28,969 bases of DNA from Erysipelotrichaceae bacterium. GTDB lineage: Bacteria; Bacillota_I; Bacilli_A; Erysipelotrichales; Erysipelotrichaceae. Below are positions 15,421-23,247 of this stretch, piece after piece (position 1 is the stretch's first letter; the number at the start of each line of letters is the position of its first letter). Where the stretch lies: assembly GCA_003520745.1 (NCBI GenBank), contig DOUE01000017.1:75560-104528 (forward strand), in the 5' to 3' direction. The notes beneath the pieces were generated by a model. That model saw only the letters and a list, made by a program, of their open reading frames with translations, was not told where the DNA came from and did no database searches. Both the position numbers and the translations under genes were made by a program.

Positions 15421-17163
15421 CTACTTGACAATTTTGATATGCAATTCATCCAATTGTTTCGCTTCGACCGGCGACGGGGCTTCCGTCAGCGGACAGCGTG
15501 CGGAAGCGTTCTTCGGGAACGCGATGACATCGCGGATCGAGTCGGACTGCGTCAAGACCATCGCGAAGCGATCGAGTCCGAACGCGATCCCCCCGTGCGG
15601 CGGGGTTCCGTATTTGAACGCATCGACGAAGAAGCCGAAGCGTTCGTGGATCTGTTCATCGGTGAATCCGATCAAGGAGAACATCTTCTCCTGGACTTTC
15701 TGGTCATAGATGCGCAGGGATCCCCCGGCGACTTCAAACCCGTTGAGGACCAAGTCGTAGGCGCAAGCCTGCACTTGGGCGGGGTCGCTTTCCAAAAGAT
15801 GAAGTTGGTCTTCTTTGGGACGGGTGAAAGGATGGTGACGTGCGACGAAGCGTTGGTCTTCTTCGACATACTCGAGCAAGGGGAAGTCGACGACCCAGAG
15901 ATAGGCGAAATCGTCTTTCGAAACAAGGTTCAACTTATCGCGCAGGGCCAAACGGACGGCTCCCAGGGCGTTGCAAGCCTTTTCCCAGGCATCCGCGGTG
16001 ATGAGGATCAAACTGTGTTCAGGGGCGTTGAGTTTCGTAATCAGAGCGGCCGATTCTTCGCTTGTGAAGAATTTGGCCGCGCTGCCTTCGAGCTGACCGT
16101 CGACGACCTTGAGAACGACCAATCCTTTGACGCCGTTCTTCTTGGCGACTTCGGTTAACGCATCGGTTTCTTTACGCGTGAACGACGCCCCGTTTTCAAG
16201 GACGATCGCTTTCAGACTTCCCTGCTTCAGGGCAAGCGCGTTGCTGAAGACGGCGAACGTGGTGTTCGCGAAGACGTCGCTAACGTCTTGCAGTTCCAAA
16301 CCGAAACGGATGTCGGGTTTGTCGCTGCCGAAGCGGTTCATGGCGTCGTTGAACGGGAGTTTGAGGAACCCCGTCGTGATTTCACGACCCAGGACTTCCT
16401 TCATGACCTTGACGACCATTTCTTCGATTAAAAGCTGGAACTCGGCTTCGCTTAAGAACGAAGTCTCGATGTCGACCTGGGTGAAGTCCAACTGGCGGTC
16501 GGCACGGAGGTCTTCGTCGCGGAAACAGCGGGCGATTTGGTAATAGCGTTCCAATCCGGCGACCATCAGCAATTGCTTGAAGATCTGCGGGGATTGGGCA
16601 AGCGCATAGAATTCCCCGGCATGGACGCGCGAAGGGACCAGGTACTCGCGGGATCCCTCGGGGGTGGATTTGGTCAACATCGGGGTTTCGACATCGATGA
16701 AACCGTTGGTATCGAGATAATTGCGCATCGTCTGGACGATCTTGGCGCGTTGGATCAGTTTTTTCTGCATCATCGGCCGTCTCAAATCGAGATAGCGGAA
16801 TTTCATGCGCGTGTCTTCCAGGGCGTCGGTTTCGTCCTGGATCATGATCGGAGGGACTTCGGCCGTGTTGATGACCTTGACGGTATCGACCAGGATCTCG
16901 ATGTCTCCGGTGGGCATTTTGGCGTTGGGGTCTTTACGCAATGCGACTTTCCCTACGACTTCAAGGATGTATTCGTTGCGTACGTCGCGCACGAGATTCT
17001 CTTTAGTTTCATCAAACACCAGCTGCGTGATGCCGGTCCGGTCGCGCAGGTCGATGAAGACCAGGGATCCCAGGTTGCGTCGACGGGCGACCCAACCGAT
17101 CAATGTGACCGTTTGACCTTCATGGATAGGGCGGAGTTCGCCGTTGGTATGGGTTCTGTTCAT
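15421..17163 (-). CDS. aspS: Aspartyl-tRNA synthetase
   Basis: A 580-residue bacterial-type class IIb enzyme that charges tRNA-Asp. It has an N-terminal OB-fold anticodon-binding domain (about 1-105), motif 2 with RCFRDEDLRADRQ near 213-226, an inserted GAD domain around 290-410, and motif 3 GIAFGLDRFAMVL near the C-terminus. In the OB-fold, RRRNLGSLVF has Leu where non-discriminating enzymes usually have His followed by Gly-Gly. This predicts a tRNA-Asp-specific enzyme, though only experiment would prove it. GGAGAG precedes ATG at 17163. It starts 12 bases after hisS and shares its T-box leader; no promoter lies between them. Confidence 0.96.
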   Translation of the reverse strand: MNRTHTNGELRPIHEGQTVTLIGWVARRRNLGSLVFIDLRDRTGITQLVFDETKENLVRDVRNEYILEVVGKVALRKDPNAKMPTGDIEILVDTVKVINTAEVPPIMIQDETDALEDTRMKFRYLDLRRPMMQKKLIQRAKIVQTMRNYLDTNGFIDVETPMLTKSTPEGSREYLVPSRVHAGEFYALAQSPQIFKQLLMVAGLERYYQIARCFRDEDLRADRQLDFTQVDIETSFLSEAEFQLLIEEMVVKVMKEVLGREITTGFLKLPFNDAMNRFGSDKPDIRFGLELQDVSDVFANTTFAVFSNALALKQGSLKAIVLENGASFTRKETDALTEVAKKNGVKGLVVLKVVDGQLEGSAAKFFTSEESAALITKLNAPEHSLILITADAWEKACNALGAVRLALRDKLNLVSKDDFAYLWVVDFPLLEYVEEDQRFVARHHPFTRPKEDQLHLLESDPAQVQACAYDLVLNGFEVAGGSLRIYDQKVQEKMFSLIGFTDEQIHERFGFFVDAFKYGTPPHGGIAFGLDRFAMVLTQSDSIRDVIAFPKNASARCPLTEAPSPVEAKQLDELHIKIVK

Positions 17164-17175
17164 TATTTCTCTCCT

Positions 17176-18474
17176 TTAGTGTTCATGTTCGCAGACATGG
17201 TTCTCGTCCAGCCAGTGGTCCAATTGATGGATCAATTGGTCGGTTGAAAGAGTCAGTTGTTCTTGGGTCGCGATGTTTTTGACGACGACGTTGTTTTCTT
17301 TGATTTCGCTCTCGCCGACCATCAGGACGACTTTGGCGCCTTTACGATCCACGGATTTAAACTGCGCCTTGAACGATCTTCCCGTATAGTCGAGTTCGGT
17401 ACGGTATCCGCCGGCACGGCACATCGCGGCCAACTGGAACGCGCTCTCCAACATTTCTTTGCCGAGACTGACCACATAGACGTCGGCCGGTTCCTCGTCG
17501 GAGATGTCGATGCCTTCCGCATCCAATGCGACCAGAAGCCGCTCGATCCCCATGCCGAATCCGATCCCCGAATGGGAAGGGCCGCCGAAGTACTCGACCA
17601 ACTCGTCATAGCGTCCGCCGCCGAAGATCGTGGCTTGCGAGCCCATTTCCTTGTTGACGGAAACGACTTCGAAAACGGTGTGCGAATAATAGTCCAAGCC
17701 CCTGACCAGACGGTCGCTGATTTCGACCTGGATCCCTGAAGACGTCAGGATGCGGGTGACGGCGTCGAAATAGTCCTTGCTTTCCTGATTGAGGAAGGCG
17801 TGGATTTCCGGTGCCGAGACCAGCGCGGGATGCCCGGCGTCGACCTTGCAGTCAAGGATGCGCAAGGGGTTTTGTTCATATCGGCGTTGGCAGTCGCCGC
17901 AAAGTTCATGGACGCTGGGTGCGAAGTGTTCCTTCAGCGCATCGCGGTACGCCGCACGGCTGGCTTTGTCGCCAAGGGTGTTGATCAATACTTTGGTGTC
18001 CTGGATCCCTAGACGCGTGATCAGGTCGATCCCCAACAGGATGACTTCGGCGTCGATCAAGGGTGATTTCTCCCCGATGACCTCCACTCCGAACTGGTGA
18101 TGGATCCGCATGCGTCCTTTCTGAGGGCGCTCGTAGCGGAAACACGGTCCCACATAATAGAATTTCTGAGGTAGGTCTGGATGGGCGTAGAGCTTGTTTT
18201 CAACGTAGCTGCGGATCAATCCCGCCGTCCCTTCGGGACGCAGGGTCAACGATCGCTCCCCGCGGTCCGTGAACGTATACATTTCTTTGTTGACGACGTC
18301 CGAACTGTCGTTTTCACGGTGGAAAACTTCCGTATGTTCGAATTCCGGGGTTCGGATTTCGTCATACCCATACACGTAGCAAAGATTTCTTATCAATTCC
18401 TCCAACACATGCCATTTCGTCATTTCTTTACCAAATACGTCTTGTGTTCCTCTGGGAACCTGATAATTCGCCAT
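17176..18474 (-). CDS. hisS: Histidyl-tRNA synthetase
   Basis: A 432-residue class IIa synthetase that charges tRNA-His. N-terminal PRGTQD, the motif 2 region with RPEGTAGLIRSYVE and CFRYERPQKGRMRIHHQF, the histidine-binding LVRGLDYYSHTVFEV, and motif 3 GFGMGIERLL are all present; a C-terminal anticodon-binding domain follows. The last residues (HVCEHEH) are unusually His/Cys rich. The frame is open upstream into the leader, but ATG at 18474 follows AAGGAGGAAAAC. It is the first gene of hisS-aspS and lies right behind the T-box terminator. Confidence 0.96.
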   Translation of the reverse strand: MANYQVPRGTQDVFGKEMTKWHVLEELIRNLCYVYGYDEIRTPEFEHTEVFHRENDSSDVVNKEMYTFTDRGERSLTLRPEGTAGLIRSYVENKLYAHPDLPQKFYYVGPCFRYERPQKGRMRIHHQFGVEVIGEKSPLIDAEVILLGIDLITRLGIQDTKVLINTLGDKASRAAYRDALKEHFAPSVHELCGDCQRRYEQNPLRILDCKVDAGHPALVSAPEIHAFLNQESKDYFDAVTRILTSSGIQVEISDRLVRGLDYYSHTVFEVVSVNKEMGSQATIFGGGRYDELVEYFGGPSHSGIGFGMGIERLLVALDAEGIDISDEEPADVYVVSLGKEMLESAFQLAAMCRAGGYRTELDYTGRSFKAQFKSVDRKGAKVVLMVGESEIKENNVVVKNIATQEQLTLSTDQLIHQLDHWLDENHVCEHEH

Positions 18475-18487
18475 GTTTTCCTCCTTG

Positions 18488-18703
18488 AAAATAAAAGAGC
18501 GCCTGTAAAGGACGCTCTTGCGTGGTACCACCTTTGTTTACGTATCGCTACGCACTCAATCCGTTAACGCCGGCGACGTCCATCCCTACTCATTCAGGAT
18601 GTCTCCTCCGGGGTGTCGGCTGCGCGTTTCCTCCGGGAACTTTCACCGATCGCTTCCCTCTCTCTTGAATTCCGTGCGCGAGTTTCCCCTTCTTCGGATG
18701 TAT
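18488..18703 (-). promoter_or_regulatory. T-box leader controlling hisS-aspS
   Basis: The leader senses uncharged tRNA. The antiterminator is complete: AAAGG (18531-18535), the 7-base bulge TGGTACC, ACGC, loop AAGA, GCGT, then CCTTT (18507-18511). The competing terminator is AAGAGCG/CGCTCTT (18495-18519) followed by T-rich sequence. In Stem I, GGGG/CCCC and GCGC/GCGC helices enclose an internal loop with GACA (18614-18617), so GAC (Asp) is the likely specifier; CAC (His) overlaps it by one base. The AGAGAG bulge and GGTG loop are also visible distally. The acceptor-pairing base after TGG is T, which can pair with A or wobble with the G73 of tRNA-Asp. Confidence 0.93.
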
Positions 18704-18709
18704 GGATAC

Positions 18710-18738
18710 AGTTTATCGTATGCCTTTGCGCTTGTCAA
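18710..18738 (-). promoter_or_regulatory. Promoter of the hisS-aspS T-box transcript
   Basis: -35 TTGACA (18733-18738, perfect), -10 TAAACT (18710-18715), spacing 17. It starts immediately after the rel stop codon. Confidence 0.85.
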
Positions 18739-18743
18739 GTTGA

Positions 18744-20939
18744 CTATTGGGTCATGCGGTCGACGGTGAGCACGGAGTTCACCTTCTTCAGGTTCGCGAT
18801 GACGATGCGCAGATGTTCCGCATTGTCCACGATGACTTTCAGCGTGGTGGTCGCGGTGATCTTGTCGTCGTTGACCGTCGAATTGATCGCGCTGAGTCCG
18901 GCCTTGCATTGGCTCACCACCGTGATGATGTCGGTGATCAGGAAACTGCGGTCGGTCGCCATGATGAAGAGATTCACTTCGTACTTGCCGGTCGTGTATT
19001 CATCATCCCACTCGCAATGGATGAGACGGCGGGTTTCGTGGATGACGTTGGGGCAATCCTTGCGATGCACCTTGACCCCTTGGCCTTTGGTGATGTAACC
19101 GATGATTTCATCGCCGAACACAGGGTTGCAGCAACCGGCCAACGAAATCATGATCGAATCGACGCCCGCGACCGTGACTCCGAATTTCGAAACGTTCTTT
19201 TTGTCGGGACGGGGTTGTTTGAACAGGCGGTCGAAGTTTTCTAAAAGTGTCGGTTTACGGACTTGGAGCTTCTCGAAAACCGCCGTCATGGACAACGATT
19301 TCACCGCAATCGCGTTCATGAAGTCGTTGTAGTTCTGGATCGTGAAATACTGGAACACCGTTTCCAGTTTCTTGGGGTTCATGAATTCCTTTTCATCCAT
19401 CCCGCGCCGTTTCAACTCTTCCCTGAACATGGACTCACCCTTGGCGATGTTCTCGCTACGGTCTTCCAGTTCCTTCTTTTGCAGGAAATTGCGAATTTTG
19501 TTACGCGCATGGGACGTTTTGACGAACTTTAGCCAGTCTTCGGAGGGTCCGTTGGATTGTTTCGAGGTTTTAATTTGGACGACGTCGCCGGTTTTCAGTT
19601 CGGTGTTGATGGGGACCAGGATCCCGTTGACGATGGCACCCACCGTCGCATGACCGATGTCGGTATGGATACGGTAAGCGAAATCGATCGGCGTCGAGCC
19701 TTGCGGAAGGTCGATGACCCGTCCTTTGGGGGACATGACATAGACGTTGGCTTCGAACACGTCGTGGGTCAAAAGATCCATGTATTCGCCGGCGGCATGG
19801 ACATCGTCGGTCATCGTGGTGAAATCCTTGAACCACGCGAGTTTCTCTTCGATCTCGTGTTGTTCCTTCTCGGGATTGTATTTGTTGCCTTCTTTGTAGC
19901 GCCAATGGGCGGCGACGCCTTGTTCGGCGATCGCATCCATGTTTTCGGTACGGATCTGAACCTCGAAGATCGCCCCGCCTTCGCCGATGATCGTCGTATG
20001 CAACGACTGGTACATGTTCATCTTCGGCATCGCGATGTAGTCTTTTAAACGTCCGGGGATGGGGCGGTATTTCTGATGGATGTAGCCCAAGACTTCATAA
20101 CAGTTCACTTCGGTCTGCGTGACGATGCGGATCGCCAAAAGATCGAGGATCTCGTCGAAACGCTTGTTCTTGGTCGTCATTTTCTTATAGATGCTATAGA
20201 GATGCTTGGAACGTCCGAAAATGCGGAACGGGATCTTCTGTTGACCCAACATCTCGGAAATGTCTTCGATCATCGTGTTGACCTGCGCATCGCGCTCGGC
20301 CTTCCGCATTTCGACCAAATGGGCGATTTCATAATATTTATCGCGATGGAGATAATAGAAACTCAGGTCTTCCAGTTCGTTCTTGATTTCGCTGATCCCC
20401 AAACGGTGAGCGATCGGGGCGTAGACTTCCAAGGTTTCCCCGGCGATCTTCATCTGTTTCTCTTCCGTCATGTACTGTAGCGTCCGCATGTTGTGCAGAC
20501 GGTCGACCAGTTTGATCAAAATGACGCGGACATCCTTCGCCATCGCGATGAAAATCTTGCGGTGGTTGACGGCTTGGTATTCTTTCTCGTCCTTGAATTC
20601 GATGTTCCCGATCTTGGTGACGCTTTCGACCAAGGTCGCGACTTCATCGTCGAAGTCCTTGGCGAGACGATCCTTGGAAATCCCGCAGTCTTCGATCACA
20701 TCGTGAAGAAGACCGGCCGTGACGGTCCTCGGACCGACACGCAAGGTGGCGAGGATATAGGCGACGTTGACCAGATGGATGATGTAGGGTTCGCCGCTTT
20801 TACGGAATTGTTCTTTATGGTGGAGTTCGGCATAGGTAAAAGCCTTGTCGATCAACGCAAGACTATCCGTGTTTTGGATATACAGACGCACTTCACTGCG
20901 GACATCGTCCATCGTGATCAACTGTTTTTTCGATTCCAT
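18744..20939 (-). CDS. rel: Bifunctional (p)ppGpp synthetase/hydrolase Rel
   Basis: A 731-residue long RSH enzyme that makes and degrades the alarmones ppGpp and pppGpp. The N-terminal hydrolase domain has His55, His79-Asp80 and Glu83-Asp84 (HDVIED), so hydrolysis should work. The synthetase domain follows (about 220-350) with LLAIRIVT, GRLKDYIAMPK and EVQIRT. Then come the TGS domain (about 395-455, GSTPIDFAYRIHTDIGH), a helical region with the conserved CCNP cysteines near 604-605, and an ACT domain (about 655-731). AAGGAGGTGG lies ideally before ATG at 20939. The gene follows apt, as in Bacillus, but a terminator hairpin lies between them. Confidence 0.96.
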   Translation of the reverse strand: MESKKQLITMDDVRSEVRLYIQNTDSLALIDKAFTYAELHHKEQFRKSGEPYIIHLVNVAYILATLRVGPRTVTAGLLHDVIEDCGISKDRLAKDFDDEVATLVESVTKIGNIEFKDEKEYQAVNHRKIFIAMAKDVRVILIKLVDRLHNMRTLQYMTEEKQMKIAGETLEVYAPIAHRLGISEIKNELEDLSFYYLHRDKYYEIAHLVEMRKAERDAQVNTMIEDISEMLGQQKIPFRIFGRSKHLYSIYKKMTTKNKRFDEILDLLAIRIVTQTEVNCYEVLGYIHQKYRPIPGRLKDYIAMPKMNMYQSLHTTIIGEGGAIFEVQIRTENMDAIAEQGVAAHWRYKEGNKYNPEKEQHEIEEKLAWFKDFTTMTDDVHAAGEYMDLLTHDVFEANVYVMSPKGRVIDLPQGSTPIDFAYRIHTDIGHATVGAIVNGILVPINTELKTGDVVQIKTSKQSNGPSEDWLKFVKTSHARNKIRNFLQKKELEDRSENIAKGESMFREELKRRGMDEKEFMNPKKLETVFQYFTIQNYNDFMNAIAVKSLSMTAVFEKLQVRKPTLLENFDRLFKQPRPDKKNVSKFGVTVAGVDSIMISLAGCCNPVFGDEIIGYITKGQGVKVHRKDCPNVIHETRRLIHCEWDDEYTTGKYEVNLFIMATDRSFLITDIITVVSQCKAGLSAINSTVNDDKITATTTLKVIVDNAEHLRIVIANLKKVNSVLTVDRMTQ

Positions 20940-20956
20940 CCCTCCACCTCCTTTTC

Positions 20957-20988
20957 TTTTAAAAATCGAAGAGCTTCCTCTTCGATTT
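20957..20988 (-). terminator. Terminator or attenuator between apt and rel
   Basis: A perfect 11-bp stem AAATCGAAGAG/CTCTTCGATTT with a 4-base loop is followed on the minus strand by T residues. The apt stop codon is part of the stem. Only about 20 bases remain before the rel start, so rel needs readthrough or a promoter inside apt. Confidence 0.75.
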
Positions 20989-21502
20989 ATTCGTAACTGA
21001 TGAGCGTAAACACATCGTAACCTTCAAGCACCCTGCGGCCTTCAAGCGCGGTCAGTTCGATCAAGAAAGCGCAACCGACGACGACGCCGCCCAATTGTTC
21101 GATCAATTTGATGGTCGCTTCGACGGTTCCGCCGGTCGCCAACAGGTCGTCGACGATCAAGACACGCTGTCCGGGGGTGATGCTATCGCGATGGACATGG
21201 AGTTCATTGGTTCCATATTCCAACTGATAACTGTAGCTAACCGTTTCTCTCGGCAGTTTTCCGGGTTTACGGACCGGTACGAATCCGATGTTGAGTGCGT
21301 AGGATACCGGGCACCCGAAGATGAAACCGCGGGACTCGGGTCCGACGACGACTTCCGCATTCACTTGTTTCGCAAACTCGATGATTTCGTTCGATGCCGT
21401 CCTAAACGCTTCACCATCCGCCATCAGAGGGGTGATGTCGCGGAACAGGATGCCCGGGATCGGGAAATCTTGAATATCGGCTATGTATTTTTTGTAATCC
21501 AT
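20987..21502 (-). CDS. apt: Adenine phosphoribosyltransferase
   Basis: A 171-residue purine-salvage enzyme that joins adenine to PRPP to give AMP. The PRPP-binding motif VLIVDDLLATGGT lies at about residues 114-126, preceded by PVRKPGKLPRETVSYSYQLEYG, the flexible loop and adenine-site region typical of Apt. Length is normal. AAGGAGGCAGTT precedes ATG at 21502. It has its own promoter, whose -35 overlaps the recJ stop codon, and lies between recJ and rel, the order seen in Bacillus. Confidence 0.96.
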   Translation of the reverse strand: MDYKKYIADIQDFPIPGILFRDITPLMADGEAFRTASNEIIEFAKQVNAEVVVGPESRGFIFGCPVSYALNIGFVPVRKPGKLPRETVSYSYQLEYGTNELHVHRDSITPGQRVLIVDDLLATGGTVEATIKLIEQLGGVVVGCAFLIELTALEGRRVLEGYDVFTLISYE

Positions 21503-21525
21503 AACTGCCTCCTTGCAACATAGTT

Positions 21526-21553
21526 ATTATAGCAAGAACCTTTCAAATTACAA
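21526..21553 (-). promoter_or_regulatory. Promoter of apt
   Basis: -10 TATAAT (21526-21531) and -35 TTGTAA (21548-21553) with spacing 16. The -35 includes the recJ stop codon. Confidence 0.7.
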
Positions 21554-23170
21554 GGACGCTCCGATGAGTTCGATCAGAATCGAGAGTTTTTCGCGATTGC
21601 GGAATCGTTCGATTTTCACTTTACCGATCACATCGAAACTTCCCTGTACGACTTGAGGGAAATCGGATGTGATTTCACCGAAGTAGACGGCATCGACCAA
21701 GAGATTCCCCCACTTGAGTTGCCATTTACGGAAACTCGGGGAGAATTCACGGTAGGATTGGACTTTGCAGTTTTGAAAGCGCATCAAGGGCATCGGGAAT
21801 CCGCTGCCAAAGGGAGCCAGTGCCAGCAAATCCATGAAATCCTTCGAAGTCACACTCATGGGATCGGGTGAGAGGATCGCCAAGGTTTCCTGCGCTCCGT
21901 TCCAATCGATCGTATCGGCGATCCGAAGCAAGCCGTCCTTGAACGCAGGAAGGTCTTCCTTGCGGATTTCCAATCCGGCGGCCATCGCATGTCCTCCATA
22001 ACGTATGCAGAGGGATTGGACTTCGCTTGTCAAACGACGAAGATCGACATCCGCGACGCTTCGCGCGCTTCCTTTGAGGGTATCACCCTTCTCTGCCAGG
22101 ATGAACACCGGTCGTCCGATTTCTTTCGCCAGCCGTCCCGCGGTGATTCCTACGATGCCTTCGTGGAAACTATGGTGGGTCAATACGATGACGTTGCCTG
22201 TCTCCCGCAGTGTCCGCGCCGTCTCGTACATCGCGTTGCTGACTTCTTTTCGTTTTTTATTGAGTTGGATGATCTGGTCGGAATTCCTTCTGATATCAAG
22301 TTCGGATTCGCTACAGAGATAATCGACGATCCGGTTCGCGTTGGCTTGGTCGGCCAATCGTCCCGCCACGTTGAGTTTCGGCACGATTTGAAAGGCGACC
22401 GTTTCTTCGTCGTACAGATCGACCGGTTTCTCCATCAAGGCTTCGATGGTGACGAAGCGGTGTTGGTTCAACAGAGCGAGCGCATCGATGACGATGCTTC
22501 GGTTCGCTCCCCACAATTCGACCATGTCGCCGATCGTGGCGATCCCGCCCAAGACGGCGTTATAGGGGTCGAATCCGATCAGGTGGTGCGCAAGCTGCAA
22601 TGCCAGACCGCTACCGCATAAATCTTTGTATTGGTTGGCTAGAAGCGTCGGATGGATCAAGAGGTCGCACGTCACTTCTTCCGTGATTTCATGATGATCC
22701 AACACCAAGACCCGGGCATTCAATGCATGGATTTTCCGTAATGCCGCATGCGCGGAAACGCCGTTGTCCACCGTAACGAACAACGTATATCCTTTGTCAT
22801 GCGCCTTGACGACGGTTTCTTCGATGAGTCCGTACCCCTCGTTGAAACGATCGGGGATATAGAATCCGACGTTGGCGCCTAGTTTGCGCAGGGTCCGCAC
22901 CAAAATCGACGTCGCACATAGTCCGTCGGCGTCGTAGTCACCGCAAATCAGGATTTTCTCTTGACGGTCGATCGCTTCCAAAAGGATACGTTTCGCCGAT
23001 ATAAAACGCTCGTCATCGCAAACCGCAGATTCGCTCGGGCGAAACAACTCGTCCGCATGTTCGAAACTGATGTCCCCTGCCGCCAATACCTGGGCGATCA
23101 ACGGGGATATCGAATACTTCGTCTGATAAAGATCCGCTTTCCCGATGGAAAGTTCAACGATTTTTGCCAT
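21548..23170 (-). CDS. recJ: Single-stranded-DNA-specific exonuclease RecJ
   Basis: A 540-residue 5'-3' exonuclease acting in recombination and repair. The DHH-family motifs are present: CGDYDADG at 76-83, VTVDNG near 132-137, DHH at 158-160, and the DHHA1 motif GGHAMAAG near 393-400. An OB-fold region follows. It is close to the minimal RecJ length and lacks the extra C-terminal domain of the longer Bacillus protein (about 786 residues). GAGGAATAAAC precedes ATG at 23170. Apparently transcribed alone from a promoter just after the secDF terminator, with possible readthrough into apt. Confidence 0.95.
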   Translation of the reverse strand: MAKIVELSIGKADLYQTKYSISPLIAQVLAAGDISFEHADELFRPSESAVCDDERFISAKRILLEAIDRQEKILICGDYDADGLCATSILVRTLRKLGANVGFYIPDRFNEGYGLIEETVVKAHDKGYTLFVTVDNGVSAHAALRKIHALNARVLVLDHHEITEEVTCDLLIHPTLLANQYKDLCGSGLALQLAHHLIGFDPYNAVLGGIATIGDMVELWGANRSIVIDALALLNQHRFVTIEALMEKPVDLYDEETVAFQIVPKLNVAGRLADQANANRIVDYLCSESELDIRRNSDQIIQLNKKRKEVSNAMYETARTLRETGNVIVLTHHSFHEGIVGITAGRLAKEIGRPVFILAEKGDTLKGSARSVADVDLRRLTSEVQSLCIRYGGHAMAAGLEIRKEDLPAFKDGLLRIADTIDWNGAQETLAILSPDPMSVTSKDFMDLLALAPFGSGFPMPLMRFQNCKVQSYREFSPSFRKWQLKWGNLLVDAVYFGEITSDFPQVVQGSFDVIGKVKIERFRNREKLSILIELIGASL

Positions 23171-23193
23171 GTTTATTCCTCAATTCCGAATTC

Positions 23194-23199
23194 ATTTTA
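23194..23199 (-). promoter_or_regulatory. -10 element upstream of recJ
   Basis: TAAAAT preceded by TATGG (extended -10 form), 23 bases before the recJ start. No clear -35. Confidence 0.5.
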
Positions 23200-23212
23200 C
23201 CATACCCCTCGA

Positions 23213-23241
23213 TAAAAAAGGCAAACAGCGAACTGTTTGCC
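23213..23241 (-). terminator. Intrinsic terminator after secDF
   Basis: A 9-bp stem GGCAAACAG/CTGTTTGCC with a 4-base loop is followed on the minus strand by six T residues. Confidence 0.92.
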
Positions 23242-23247
23242 CAGGTT

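Noticed and set aside
15163..16158. A 331-codon plus-strand open frame across the 6S region and the aspS 3' end
   Set aside because: It is antisense to aspS, the ABC exporter start and the probable 6S RNA, with low-complexity content.
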